Shown: positions 53,280-62,903, numbered from the stretch's first letter. The stretch is DNA of 64,000 bases from Falsirhodobacter xinxiangensis (GCF_004959935.1 NZ_SMYN01000006.1:1-64000), one strand, 5' to 3'. A program made the numbers and translations. The notes: a model not told the origin generated them from the letters alone.

Positions 53280-54709
53280 ACCTCTCCGATCCCGACCTGT
53301 TCCGCCAAGCCGCGCTGATCGATGGCGCGTGGATCGCCCGCCCGGATATGGAGGTGACCAACCCCGCCACGGGCCGCGCCATCGGCACCATGCCGGACTG
53401 CACCGACGAGGAGACGGAAACCGCCATCGCCGCCGCAGACCGCGCGATGGTCGGCTGGCGGGCGCGCACCCATTCCGACCGCGCCGACATCCTGATGCGC
53501 TGGTATCAGCTGATGCTGGATCACGCGGGCGATCTGGCCCAGATCCTGACTGCCGAGCAGGGCAAGCCGCTGGCCGAAGCGAAGGGCGAGGTGATCTACG
53601 GCGCGTCCTTCGTGCGCTGGTTCGCCGAGGAAGCGCGGCGGATCAACGGCAAGATCATCCCGTCCCCCCTGCCGGGCAAGAAGATCTTCGCAATGAAGGA
53701 GCCGGTCGGCGTCTGCGCGATCATCACGCCGTGGAACTTTCCCATCGCGATGATCGCCCGCAAGGTCGCGCCGGGCTTGGCGGCGGGTTGCACGATGGTG
53801 GTGAAGCCCTCTGATTTCACGCCTTATTCTGCGCTGGCGATGGGGGTGCTTGCCGAACGCGCGGGCATCCCGGCGGGCGTTCTGAACATCCTGACAGGTC
53901 GCCCCGAGGCCATCGGCGGCGCGCTGACCGCAAGCCCGGTGGTGCGCAAGCTGTCCTTCACCGGATCGACCCGCATCGGCGCGCTTCTGGCGCAGCAATG
54001 CGCGCCGACGTTGAAGAAGATGTCGCTGGAACTGGGCGGGAACGCGCCCTTCATCGTGTTCGACGATGCCGATCTGGATGCGGCAGTCGAAGGGGCGATG
54101 GTGTCGAAATTCCGCAATGGCGGCCAGACCTGCGTCTGTGCCAACCGCATCCTCGTGCAGGCGGGCATTCATGACGCCTTCGTTGCGGCGCTGGCCAAAC
54201 GGGTGGATGCGCTGACGGTCGGCCCCGGCACCGAAGCGGTCGCCATCGGCCCGATGATCAACGCGGCCGCCATCGCCAAGATCCGCGATCACGTCGCCGA
54301 CGCCGAAGCCAAGGGCGCCGCCCGTGCCACTGCCGCCCGCGATCTGCCGGACGCCTATGCCGATCCCGTCGTGCTGACGGGGGCCACCCTGGACATGCGG
54401 CTTGCGACCGAGGAAACCTTCGGCCCCGTCGCCCCGATCTTTCGTTTCGAGACCGAGGCCGAGGCGCTGGAAATCGCCAATGGCACGCCCTTCGGCCTTG
54501 CCGCCTATTTCTTCACGCGCGACATGGCCCGCGCCTTCCGCGTGGCCGAGGCGCTGGAATTCGGGATGGTCGGCCTGAATACGGGCGCGATCAGCCATGC
54601 CGAGGCGCCCTTCGGCGGCGTCAAGTCTTCGGGTCTTGGCCGGGAAGGCGCGCAGGAGGGGATCGAGGAGTATCTGGAGACGAAGGCGTTCCATTTCGGG
54701 GGGCTGTAA
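53276..54709 (+). CDS. gabD: Succinate-semialdehyde dehydrogenase
   Basis: A 477-residue aldehyde dehydrogenase of the GabD group. LADILTAEQGKPLAEA-type segment (ILTAEQGKPLAEAKGEVIYG), SFVRWFAEEARRINGKIIPS, CAIITPWNFPIAMIARKVAP, the Glu in SLELGGNAPFIVFDDADLD and the Cys in NGGQTCVCANRI are typical; NTGAISHAEAPFGGVKSSGL is the GabD C-terminal signature. It converts succinate semialdehyde to succinate, the natural end of a 4-aminobutyrate pathway. Last gene of the operon. Confidence 0.9.
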   Translation: MNLSDPDLFRQAALIDGAWIARPDMEVTNPATGRAIGTMPDCTDEETETAIAAADRAMVGWRARTHSDRADILMRWYQLMLDHAGDLAQILTAEQGKPLAEAKGEVIYGASFVRWFAEEARRINGKIIPSPLPGKKIFAMKEPVGVCAIITPWNFPIAMIARKVAPGLAAGCTMVVKPSDFTPYSALAMGVLAERAGIPAGVLNILTGRPEAIGGALTASPVVRKLSFTGSTRIGALLAQQCAPTLKKMSLELGGNAPFIVFDDADLDAAVEGAMVSKFRNGGQTCVCANRILVQAGIHDAFVAALAKRVDALTVGPGTEAVAIGPMINAAAIAKIRDHVADAEAKGAARATAARDLPDAYADPVVLTGATLDMRLATEETFGPVAPIFRFETEAEALEIANGTPFGLAAYFFTRDMARAFRVAEALEFGMVGLNTGAISHAEAPFGGVKSSGLGREGAQEGIEEYLETKAFHFGGL

Positions 54710-54747
54710 GCTCCGGGCGCCGGTCTCATGGTCCACGATCATGCAAC

Positions 54748-54771
54748 CAGCGCGGCAATTTCGCCGCGCTG
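54748..54771. terminator. Hairpin between gabD and the putA regulator
   Basis: CAGCGCGGC (54748-54756) pairs perfectly with GCCGCGCTG (54763-54771) over AATTTC. It lies between two convergent genes (gabD and the Lrp gene) and probably ends both transcripts. Confidence 0.6.
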
Positions 54772-54855
54772 ATTGCGAGGCATGCATACATCCAAGGACG
54801 TCCAATCACGGCACCCTTCGCCCCGCACGCGGAAATTCTGCCACGTGATCCCGGG

Positions 54856-55317
54856 TCAGATGCCGGTGAAGTTCTGCTCCACCACCGCCTCCATCGAGAC
54901 GTGGCTGGAGGTATTGTTGACATGGGGCAGGACCGACAGCTTCTCGGCCAGGATGCGGCGAAAGTCGGCCATATCGCGCGAGCGGATCTTGACCAGATAA
55001 TCGCACCCGCCTGCGATCATATAGCACTCCTCGACCTCGGGGATGGCGCGGATCGCGGCGTTGAACTGCTGCAGCGCGGCCTCTCGCGTGTCCGCAAGGC
55101 TCACCTCGACATAGGTCACATGTGTCAGGCCTAGCTTCAGAGGCGACAGGATCGCGCGATATCCGGTGATGAGTCCCACCTCCTCCAGCGCGCGGATACG
55201 GTGCGCCACGGGGGTCTTGGACAACCCGACGTTCCGCGAAAGTTCCGCAATCGGGATTCGGGCGTTGCGCGTCAGTTCGGCCAATATCTTGCGGTCGATC
55301 GCGTCGATCTGATCCAT
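54856..55317 (-). CDS. Lrp/AsnC-family regulator of putA (PutR-like)
   Basis: A 153-residue regulator: MDQIDAIDRKILAELTRNAR, HTH ELSRNVGLSKTPVAHRIRAL, and a RAM domain with YMIAGGCDYLVKIRSRDMAD. It is divergent from putA with 112 bases between start codons, the arrangement known for PutR in alphaproteobacteria, where proline-activated PutR drives putA. Start ATG at 55317 gives the standard family N-terminus; the long open frame upstream lies over putA. Confidence 0.9.
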   Translation of the reverse strand: MDQIDAIDRKILAELTRNARIPIAELSRNVGLSKTPVAHRIRALEEVGLITGYRAILSPLKLGLTHVTYVEVSLADTREAALQQFNAAIRAIPEVEECYMIAGGCDYLVKIRSRDMADFRRILAEKLSVLPHVNNTSSHVSMEAVVEQNFTGI

Positions 55318-55429
55318 TCCCGAAATCCACCCCATCTTTGGTTCATACGCCTGCGAAACGCGCCAAAAATGGTCGGATCGACTATCTGCAATGTGATAGA
55401 ACTTGGTCATTCGCACAAGGGGGCAGGTC

Positions 55430-58400
55430 ATGATCGCCGAATTTTCCACCGATGCCAAGTTTCGCGACGAGACGGGCTTGCTTTCCGCTCTGGCCGCGTC
55501 CGCCGCTTTGGAAGCCCCTGCGCGGGCGAAGATCTCGGCCCGCGCTGCCGATCTGGTGCGCCGCATCCGGGCCGAGGCGAAGCCTTCCCTGATGGAGCAT
55601 TTCCTGTCGGAATACGGCCTCTCCACCCGCGAGGGGGTGGCGCTGATGTGCCTTGCCGAAGCCATGCTGCGCGTGCCGGACAGGATCACCATCGACGCCT
55701 TGATCGAGGACAAGATCGCGCCTTCCGACTGGGGGAAGCATCTGGGCGAGGCGTCCTCATCGCTGGTCAACGCATCGACCTGGGCGCTGATGCTGACGGG
55801 CAAGGTGCTGGATGACGATCAGGCGGGCACGCTGCGTCGGATGGTGCGGCGCTTGGGCGAGCCGGTGATCCGCAGTGCCGTCGGCCGCGCGATGAAGGAG
55901 ATGGGCCGCCAGTTCGTGCTGGGCCAGACCATCGACGCCGCCCTGACCCGCGCCAAGACGCGCGAGGCCGAAGGTTTCACCTACAGCTACGATATGCTGG
56001 GCGAGGCTGCGATGACCGCCGCCGATGCCGCCCGCTATGACCGTGCCTATGCCGACGCAATCTCTGCCATCGCGCGCGCCTGCCACGGTGATGTGGAGAC
56101 GAACCCCGGCATCTCGATCAAGCTGTCGGCCCTGCACCCCCGATACGAGGTCGCGCAGGAGGCCCGCGTGATGCGCGAGCTGGTGCCGGTGGTGCTGCGG
56201 CTGGCCAAGCAGGCCAAGGCCGCGAATATGGGCATGAACATCGACGCCGAGGAGCAGGACCGGCTGGTCCTGTCGCTGAAGGTGATCGAGGCGGTTCTGT
56301 CCGACCCCGCGCTTGCAGGATGGGACGGGTTCGGGATCGTGGTGCAGGCTTATGGCAAGCGGGCGGGGCAGACCATCGACTGGCTGCACGCGCTGGCCGA
56401 ACGTCTGGACCGGCGGATCATGGTGCGGCTGGTCAAGGGTGCCTATTGGGACACCGAGATCAAGCGCGCGCAGGTCGAAGGCCATGCCGACTTCCCCCTG
56501 TTCACCAGCAAGGTCGCGACCGACATCAGCTATATCGCCAATGCGCGCAAGCTGATCGACTATGCGGACCGCATCTATCCGCAATTTGCCACCCATAATG
56601 CCCATACGGTTGCCGCGATCCTTGAAATGGCCGGGAATGCCCGTTTCGAATTCCAGCGCCTGCATGGCATGGGCGAGCGGCTGCACGACATTGTCCTGCG
56701 CGAAACCAAGGGCCGCTGCCGCATCTATGCCCCCGTCGGCGCGCATCGCGATCTTCTGGCCTATCTGGTCCGGCGGCTTTTGGAGAATGGCGCGAACAGC
56801 AGCTTCGTGAACCAGATCGTCGACGAAAGCGTCTCGCCTGAAGAAGTTGCGCGTGATCCGTTCGACGCGCCGCGCGTTCCACCTTCGGCACTGGTGCTGC
56901 CGAAGGACATCTTTGGCGGACGGCGCAATTCCGCGGGCTTCGATCTGAGCGACGAGCAGACGCTGGCCGCCATCGCCGCCGCCCGCGACGTGCCGCTGCC
57001 CGACGCGATACCGATGACCGTGCGCGAGGCCTCCGGCGAGGTGCGCGACGTGCTGGACCCGGCGACCGGCCAGCCCATCGCCAAGGTCACGATCGCCGAC
57101 GCCGCCACGACCACCCGCGCCATCGAGGATGCCCGGATCTGGGACGCACCCGCCGCCGTGCGGTCCGAGGTGCTGCTGCGCGCCGCCGATCTGTATGAGC
57201 GCGAATTCGGCCCGATCTTCGCCATCCTCGCCAGCGAGGCGGGCAAGACCCTGACCGATGCCGTGGCGGAACTGCGCGAGGCGGTGGACTTCCTGCGTTA
57301 CTACGCCGGGCAGGAGGTTGACGGGCAGGCGCGCGGGATCATTGGCGCGATCAGCCCGTGGAACTTCCCGCTGGCCATCTTCACCGGGCAGATCGCGGCC
57401 ACGCTGATGGCGGGCAACGCGGTCATCGCCAAACCGGCCGAGGCGACCCCGATCATCGCGACCCTCGCGGTCCGTCTGCTGCACGAGGCGGGCGTTCCCC
57501 GATCGGCGCTGCAACTGCTTCCGGGGCCGGGCAGCGTCGTGGGCGCGACGCTTGCCACGGACCCGCGCATGGCCGGGATGGTCTTCACCGGATCGACCGC
57601 GACGGCGCAGAACATTGCCCAGAACATGGCGGCGCATCTGGCCCCCGGCACGCCGCTGATCGCGGAAACCGGCGGGTTGAATGCGATGATCGTGGATTCG
57701 ACCGCGCTGCCCGAACAGGCGGTGCGGGACATCGTCAACGGCGCCTTCCGCTCGGCTGGTCAGCGGTGTTCGGCCCTGCGCTGCCTTTATGTGCAGGAGG
57801 ATATCGCCCCGCATCTGATCGCCATGATCAAGGGCGCGATGGACGAGCTGCGCCTGGGCGATCCCTGGCGGCTGGACACCGATGTCGGCCCGGTGATCGA
57901 CACCCGGGCGCGGAATGGGATCGCCGCCTATCTGGAGGCGAACAAGGGGCGCACGATCCACAAGACCGCCACGCCGTCGCAGGGATACTTCATCCCGCCG
58001 ACCCTTCTGCGCGTGAACGGCATCGCGGATATGGAGCAGGAGATCTTCGGCCCCGTCCTGCATGTCGCGACCTTCAAGGGGCACGAGATCGACCGCGTCG
58101 TGGCCGACATCAACGCCCGCGGCTATGGCCTGACCTTCGGGCTGCACACGCGGATCGACGACCGCGTGCAGTCGGTGTCGGATGCTGTCCATGTCGGCAA
58201 TATCTATGTGAACCGCAACCAGATCGGCGCGGTGGTCGGCAGTCAGCCCTTTGGGGGCGAGGGGCTGTCGGGCACTGGGCCGAAGGCGGGCGGGCCAAAC
58301 TATGTCCCGCGTTTTCTGGCCGCCGAAAGCATCCGGCTGGAGGATGTCGGAGCGCAGGCAGATGAAGGCGCGATCCGCAGCCGCATCGCGGCCTTCGCCC

Positions 58401-58789
58401 CCGCAAAGATCGGCGAACGTCTGATGCCCGGCCCGACCGGAGAGCTGAACCGCCTGACGCTTCACACGCGCCCGCCGATCCTGTGCCTTGGTCCCGGCGC
58501 GGCGGCCGAACGCGACCAGATGGCTGCGGTCGAGGGCTTGGGCGGGCAGGCCGTGGCCGCCGCCGGGCTGTCGCCCGAAGCACTGGCCCGGCTGCAAGGG
58601 TTTTCGGCGGCGCTGTGGTGGGGGAACGAGGAAAGGGGCCGCGCCTATGCAGTCGCGCTTGCCGGGCGCGACGGACCGCTCGTCCCGCTGCTCACCTCGC
58701 ATCCCGACATCGCCCATGTCGCCCATGAACGCCATCTTTGCGTCGATACGACCGCTGCCGGGGGGAATGCCGCATTGCTGGCGGGGTGA
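55430..58789 (+). CDS. putA: Bifunctional proline dehydrogenase / P5C dehydrogenase PutA
   Basis: A 1119-residue enzyme that oxidises proline to glutamate. The PRODH barrel spans about residues 150-460 (INIDAEEQDRL-type segment as MNIDAEEQDRLVLS, RLVKGAYWDTEIKRAQ, YPQFATHNAHTVAAIL). The P5C dehydrogenase spans about 520-990, with the Glu in IAETGGLNAMIVDSTALPEQ and the Cys in SAGQRCSALRCLYV. A C-terminal domain of about 110 residues follows. The N-terminus (MIAEFSTDAKFRD) lacks the ribbon-helix-helix repressor domain of enteric PutA, which fits control by the divergent Lrp gene. FAD binds the first domain; the protein is membrane-associated. Confidence 0.95.
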   Translation: MIAEFSTDAKFRDETGLLSALAASAALEAPARAKISARAADLVRRIRAEAKPSLMEHFLSEYGLSTREGVALMCLAEAMLRVPDRITIDALIEDKIAPSDWGKHLGEASSSLVNASTWALMLTGKVLDDDQAGTLRRMVRRLGEPVIRSAVGRAMKEMGRQFVLGQTIDAALTRAKTREAEGFTYSYDMLGEAAMTAADAARYDRAYADAISAIARACHGDVETNPGISIKLSALHPRYEVAQEARVMRELVPVVLRLAKQAKAANMGMNIDAEEQDRLVLSLKVIEAVLSDPALAGWDGFGIVVQAYGKRAGQTIDWLHALAERLDRRIMVRLVKGAYWDTEIKRAQVEGHADFPLFTSKVATDISYIANARKLIDYADRIYPQFATHNAHTVAAILEMAGNARFEFQRLHGMGERLHDIVLRETKGRCRIYAPVGAHRDLLAYLVRRLLENGANSSFVNQIVDESVSPEEVARDPFDAPRVPPSALVLPKDIFGGRRNSAGFDLSDEQTLAAIAAARDVPLPDAIPMTVREASGEVRDVLDPATGQPIAKVTIADAATTTRAIEDARIWDAPAAVRSEVLLRAADLYEREFGPIFAILASEAGKTLTDAVAELREAVDFLRYYAGQEVDGQARGIIGAISPWNFPLAIFTGQIAATLMAGNAVIAKPAEATPIIATLAVRLLHEAGVPRSALQLLPGPGSVVGATLATDPRMAGMVFTGSTATAQNIAQNMAAHLAPGTPLIAETGGLNAMIVDSTALPEQAVRDIVNGAFRSAGQRCSALRCLYVQEDIAPHLIAMIKGAMDELRLGDPWRLDTDVGPVIDTRARNGIAAYLEANKGRTIHKTATPSQGYFIPPTLLRVNGIADMEQEIFGPVLHVATFKGHEIDRVVADINARGYGLTFGLHTRIDDRVQSVSDAVHVGNIYVNRNQIGAVVGSQPFGGEGLSGTGPKAGGPNYVPRFLAAESIRLEDVGAQADEGAIRSRIAAFAPAKIGERLMPGPTGELNRLTLHTRPPILCLGPGAAAERDQMAAVEGLGGQAVAAAGLSPEALARLQGFSAALWWGNEERGRAYAVALAGRDGPLVPLLTSHPDIAHVAHERHLCVDTTAAGGNAALLAG

Positions 58790-58858
58790 TCCGGCGTTGA
58801 CGACCCGCCGCGCAGGCCGTAACCGCGAAGGCGAGGGAAATGGACGGGGGGCGACGAG

Positions 58859-59779
58859 ATGGAAACCGCGCGAGGTCCGGGCATCGCCGCCGTCCTGTTC
58901 GCAGCCTTCGTCTGGGGCACGACCGGCACCGCGGCGACCTTTGCCCCCGATGTCGGGCCTGCGGCCATCGGCGCGGCGGCGATGGGCATTGGCGGGCTGC
59001 TGCAGGCTCTTCTGGCGCTGCGGGGCATCCTTGGGTCGGGGCCGCAGCTTTGGCGGCAGCGGGCGCTGTTGACCGCCGGGGGTATCGCAGTCGCGATCTA
59101 TCCTCTTGCGTTCTATGGCTCGATGCGGATGGCGGGGGTGACGATCGGGACCGTCATCACCATCGGCACTGCGCCGCTTTTGTCGGCGGCGATCGAATAT
59201 CTGCTGGACGGGACGCGGCTGGGCTGGCGCTGGCTGGCTGGAACCGCGCTTGGGCTGGCGGGGATGGCGTCGATCTGCCTCGCCGAGGGTGGGGCGGCGG
59301 GGACGCAGGTTGCTGCGGGTGTCGCGCTCGGGCTGCTGGGCGGGTTCACCTATGCGCTTTATTCGTGGACGGCGCGACGGATGATGATGGGCGGCACGCG
59401 CCCGACCGTCGCGATGGGGGCGACATTCGGGTTTGGCGGGCTGCTGCTGCTTCCGGTTCTGCTGGCGGTCGGCGCGCCCTTCCTCGCCTCGGGGACGAAC
59501 CTTGCGGTCGGGGCCTATATGGCTCTGGTGCCGATGTTCCTTGGATATCTTGCCTTCGGCTATGGGCTGGGGCGGGTGTCGGCCAGCATGGCGACGACGA
59601 TCACATTGTTCGAGCCGGTGGTGGCGGCGATCCTTGCGGTTCTGGTGGTGGGCGAAAGGCTTCCGCCAGCGGGCTGGGCGGGTGTGGCGATGGTGATCGG
59701 CTGCCTTGCGATGATCGCGCTGCCCGGATCAGGCGAGGCCCGCAAGATGCGCCGCGATCCCAAGCCCCGCCGCCCCTGA
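58859..59779 (+). CDS. EamA/DMT-family exporter
   Basis: A 306-residue membrane protein with ten predicted helices in two EamA repeats. GIAAVLFAAFVWGTTGTAAT opens the first, TIGTVITIGTAPLLSAAIEY ends it, and LGLLGGFTYALYSWTARRMM opens the second, with TITLFEPVVAAILAVLVVGE as the conserved distal part. Substrate unknown; exporter of a metabolite is likely. The 3' end overlaps the convergent chrA gene by 51 bases. Confidence 0.9.
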   Translation: METARGPGIAAVLFAAFVWGTTGTAATFAPDVGPAAIGAAAMGIGGLLQALLALRGILGSGPQLWRQRALLTAGGIAVAIYPLAFYGSMRMAGVTIGTVITIGTAPLLSAAIEYLLDGTRLGWRWLAGTALGLAGMASICLAEGGAAGTQVAAGVALGLLGGFTYALYSWTARRMMMGGTRPTVAMGATFGFGGLLLLPVLLAVGAPFLASGTNLAVGAYMALVPMFLGYLAFGYGLGRVSASMATTITLFEPVVAAILAVLVVGERLPPAGWAGVAMVIGCLAMIALPGSGEARKMRRDPKPRRP

Positions 59780-61018
59780 CAGGACCGCCGGCACCCCGAG
59801 CCGCAGCCGGAACAGGGCCAGAAACGCCAGTGCCGACAGCCCCGCCGCGACCCAGTTCACCGCAGGCCAGACCGGAAGGGTCAGCGCCAGCGGGCCGGCC
59901 TGCGTCTCGGTCCAGATGACATGGATGCCGAACCAGATCGCAAGGTTCAGGATTACGCCGACCACCGCCGCCGTGACGGCTGCCAGCGCCGCCGCCAGCG
60001 CGCGGTTCTGCCGCAGCCGCTCCATGAATGGCGCGCCGATCAGTATCCACGCGAAGCAGGGCGCGAAGGTCACCCAGCTTGCCAGCAGCCCGCCCAGCGT
60101 TCCGGCCAGCAGCGGCGAAGGCCAGCCCGCCTCGCGATAGGCGGCAAGAAAGCCCACGAATTGCAGCACCATGATCAGCGGTCCGGGCGTCGTCTCTGCC
60201 ATGCCCAGCCCGTCCAGCATCTCGCCCGCCGAAAGCCAGCCCCGCGTCTCGACCGCGTCCTGCGCGACCCATGCCAGAACCGCATAGGCCCCGCCGAAGC
60301 TGAGCATTGCCATGCGCGAGAACAGCGCGGCAATGTCGGCGAACACCCCCTGCGCCAGTAATGCCATCGGCAGCAGCCAAAGCGCCAGTGCGGCCAGTCC
60401 GGCCAGCAATGTCCCGCGCGGCGCAGGCCCGCCATTGGCTGCCAGAAGCGTTCCTTCGTCTCCCGCGCCATCCCGGGCCGCCCCGCGCGGTCCGGCCCAA
60501 CCGACCAGTGCCGCCCCCGCCACGATCAATGGAAACGGAACGGCAAAGACGAAGATCGCAACGAAGGACGCTGCCGCGACCGCCAGCATGACCGGCCCGC
60601 GCAGCGCCCGTCTGCCCAGCCGCAGCACCGCCTGCACCACGATCGCAAGCACGGCGGCCTTCAGCCCGAAGAACGCGGCCCCCACCAGCGGCACATCCCC
60701 GAACCCGACATAGATCCAGCTGAGCGCCATGATCGACACCAGCCCCGGCAGGATGAACAGCATGCCGGCCAACAGCGCCCCGCGCACACCATGCATCAGC
60801 CAGCCGACATAGGTGGCAAGCTGCTGTGCCTCCGGACCCGGCAGCAACATGCAGAAGTTCAGCGCGTGCAGAAAGCGGCCTTCGCCCAGCCAGCGGCGTT
60901 CCTCGACCAGAATGCGGTGCATGACGGCGATCTGCCCCGCCGGGCCGCCGAAGGACAGAAGGGCGATGCGCGCCCAGACGCGCGCGGCCTGTCGCAGGGT
61001 CGGATGGGGCGGCGTCAT
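59729..61018 (-). CDS. chrA: Chromate efflux transporter, two-domain ChrA
   Basis: A 429-residue membrane protein with two homologous chromate-transporter halves (about residues 10-185 and 220-425). ALLSFGGPAGQIAVMHRILV and MLLPGPEAQQLATYVGWLMH in the first half, and AMLSFGGAYAVLAWVAQDAV and TTPGPLIMVLQFVGFLAAYR in the second, are the duplicated FGG and PGP motifs of the CHR family. It should export chromate, or sulfate in some relatives. Start ATG at 61018. It stands alone. Confidence 0.93.
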   Translation of the reverse strand: MTPPHPTLRQAARVWARIALLSFGGPAGQIAVMHRILVEERRWLGEGRFLHALNFCMLLPGPEAQQLATYVGWLMHGVRGALLAGMLFILPGLVSIMALSWIYVGFGDVPLVGAAFFGLKAAVLAIVVQAVLRLGRRALRGPVMLAVAAASFVAIFVFAVPFPLIVAGAALVGWAGPRGAARDGAGDEGTLLAANGGPAPRGTLLAGLAALALWLLPMALLAQGVFADIAALFSRMAMLSFGGAYAVLAWVAQDAVETRGWLSAGEMLDGLGMAETTPGPLIMVLQFVGFLAAYREAGWPSPLLAGTLGGLLASWVTFAPCFAWILIGAPFMERLRQNRALAAALAAVTAAVVGVILNLAIWFGIHVIWTETQAGPLALTLPVWPAVNWVAAGLSALAFLALFRLRLGVPAVLSGAAGLGIAAHLAGLA

Positions 61019-61175
61019 TCGTCCTCGCGATTGGCTCGCCTTTGTGTGGCGCAGAGGGGATCGCCGCGTCAAGTAGGCCGGATATCGCCACCCTTTTCCG
61101 CGTCGTTGGATTTTCACGCAATGGCGCTGCCGGGCTGCGCTATCCTTCGTGCGCCAATCAGGATGGAGGGAAGCG

Positions 61176-62903
61176 ATGGCCGATTTTCTCGTGAATACCT
61201 TGACCGATCGGAGCCAGGACCGCCCGGACGTCGCCGTGTTGGCGGATGGCAGTTTCGTGGTGGTCTGGGCGTCGGACTATTACAATTCCGACCGGGACAT
61301 CGACGTCGAATACATCGCGATGCAGCGCTATTCCGCATCGGGCGCCCGGATCGGGAACGAAACCATCGTGTCCGATCTGGCCTATGAGGCGGAGGCGCCT
61401 TCGGTCACTGCCTTGCCGGACGGCGGTTTTGCAATCTCGTGGGAGGCGGAGGAGGGGCCGACCGACATCGACACCCGCATCCGCAGCCGCGTCGTCAATG
61501 CCGACGGCACCTTTCGCAGCGCAGAGGTCAATGTCAGCCAAGCCGCACGCGAGGATGACGAATTCGACGTGCCGCAGATGGCCCCTCTGGCCAATGGCGG
61601 ATACATCACGCTTTTTGCGGGCGATGATGGCGACACCTTCACCGATGTTTTCGTGCGGGTGATGGGGGCGGATGGCAAGCCCGCCAGCCAATACCGGCTG
61701 AACACCACCACCGAATTCGACCAAAGCGGCGTGCAGGCCGCGCGCCTGACGAACGGCAATGTCGTCGCCGTTTGGGACAGCGACCATTCCACCGTGAACG
61801 AGGCCGGGAACGAGGTCGAAGACGTGCGCGCCCGTATCATCGGCGCGAACGGCCAGCCGATCACCCCCGAGATCGTCATTAGCCGAGAGAATGACGGGAT
61901 GACCAACTGGCTCGGTGCCAGCTATCCGGTCAGCCATCTTGCAGTGGAAGGGCTGGATAACGGACGTTTCGTGGTCACATGGCGCGAGACATGGCTGGAT
62001 GCGCTGCCGAACGGCGACACGGCGCATCTTTATCGCGGGCAGGTCTTCACCGCCTCGGGACAGGCTGTCGGAAAAGAGTTCACCGTCAACACCGGCACCC
62101 CGAGCGATATTCCGAACCATGCGGTCATTACTCGACTGGATGGCGGGTTCTTCGTTGCATGGGACAGCGCGGTGAACCCCAACGATCCCTATGAGGATAT
62201 TCGGGGCCAGTATTTCACCAACAGCGGTGCCAGGGTCGACGGCGAATTCACCGTCGCGACCCGGTCTGCGAACGCGCAGGAACATCCGGCGGTCGAGACG
62301 CTGGCCGATGGCCGGCTCGTAGTGACGTGGCAGACCGATTACACCTATACCGACAGCGTCGATGTCGCGGCGCGCATCATCGATCCCGGTCAGGTCATCT
62401 CGATAGGCCGCGATGGAACTGCTGGCAACGACGTGATGGCCGGAACCTTCATGAAGGAAGTCATCCGGGGCGCCGCGGGGAACGACAAGATCAGCGGCAA
62501 GGGGGGCAACGACACGCTTTTGGGCGGGTCGGGGAGTGACCGGATGGATGGCGGCGCGGGGCATGACATCCTTGGCGGCGAATGGGGGAACGATCTGCTG
62601 ATGGGGGGCGACGGCAGCGACCGGATGGTCGGCGGCTTCGGGAACGACATAATGGTTGGTGGCGCGGGTGCGGACAGGTTCGTGTTCCACACGGGTCACG
62701 GAAAGGACCGGATCACCGACTTCACCCCCGGCAGGGATGTTCTCGATTTCTCGACCGTGACGACGATCGCGGATTTTGCCGACCTGCGCGCGAACCATGC
62801 GGTGCAGGATGGCGATGATATCGTCATCCGCTACGGTGCCGCCGCAGTCCGGCTGGAGGATGTGCGGATGTCGGCACTGGACGCGGACGACTTCCTGTTC
62901 TGA
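61176..62903 (+). CDS. Secreted RTX-repeat protein with seven N-terminal blade-like repeats
   Basis: A 575-residue protein without an N-terminal signal peptide, as expected for a type I secretion substrate. Residues 18-400 contain seven repeats of about 50 residues, each with a L-x-[DNG]-G-x-x-x-x-x-W type core (VLADGSFVVVWAS, ALPDGGFAISWEA, PLANGGYITLFAG, RLTNGNVVAVWDS, GLDNGRFVVTWRE, RLDGGFFVAWDS, TLADGRLVVTWQT). Residues 425-505 hold calcium-binding RTX nonapeptides (GNDKISGKGGNDTLLGGSGS and more). The end, RFVFHTGHGKDRITDFTPG, is the usual pre-secretion domain. No secretion genes lie nearby. Function unknown; an adhesion or surface role is likely. GGAGGG precedes the ATG. Confidence 0.88.
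   Translation: MADFLVNTLTDRSQDRPDVAVLADGSFVVVWASDYYNSDRDIDVEYIAMQRYSASGARIGNETIVSDLAYEAEAPSVTALPDGGFAISWEAEEGPTDIDTRIRSRVVNADGTFRSAEVNVSQAAREDDEFDVPQMAPLANGGYITLFAGDDGDTFTDVFVRVMGADGKPASQYRLNTTTEFDQSGVQAARLTNGNVVAVWDSDHSTVNEAGNEVEDVRARIIGANGQPITPEIVISRENDGMTNWLGASYPVSHLAVEGLDNGRFVVTWRETWLDALPNGDTAHLYRGQVFTASGQAVGKEFTVNTGTPSDIPNHAVITRLDGGFFVAWDSAVNPNDPYEDIRGQYFTNSGARVDGEFTVATRSANAQEHPAVETLADGRLVVTWQTDYTYTDSVDVAARIIDPGQVISIGRDGTAGNDVMAGTFMKEVIRGAAGNDKISGKGGNDTLLGGSGSDRMDGGAGHDILGGEWGNDLLMGGDGSDRMVGGFGNDIMVGGAGADRFVFHTGHGKDRITDFTPGRDVLDFSTVTTIADFADLRANHAVQDGDDIVIRYGAAAVRLEDVRMSALDADDFLF

Noticed and set aside
54859-55803. Longer version of the PutR-like regulator starting inside putA
   Set aside because: The extension lies antisense to putA coding sequence; the ATG at 55317 matches the Lrp family N-terminus.
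55757-58735. A 992-codon open frame on the minus strand opposite putA
   Set aside because: Antisense shadow; low-complexity translation with no recognisable domain, and putA is certain.
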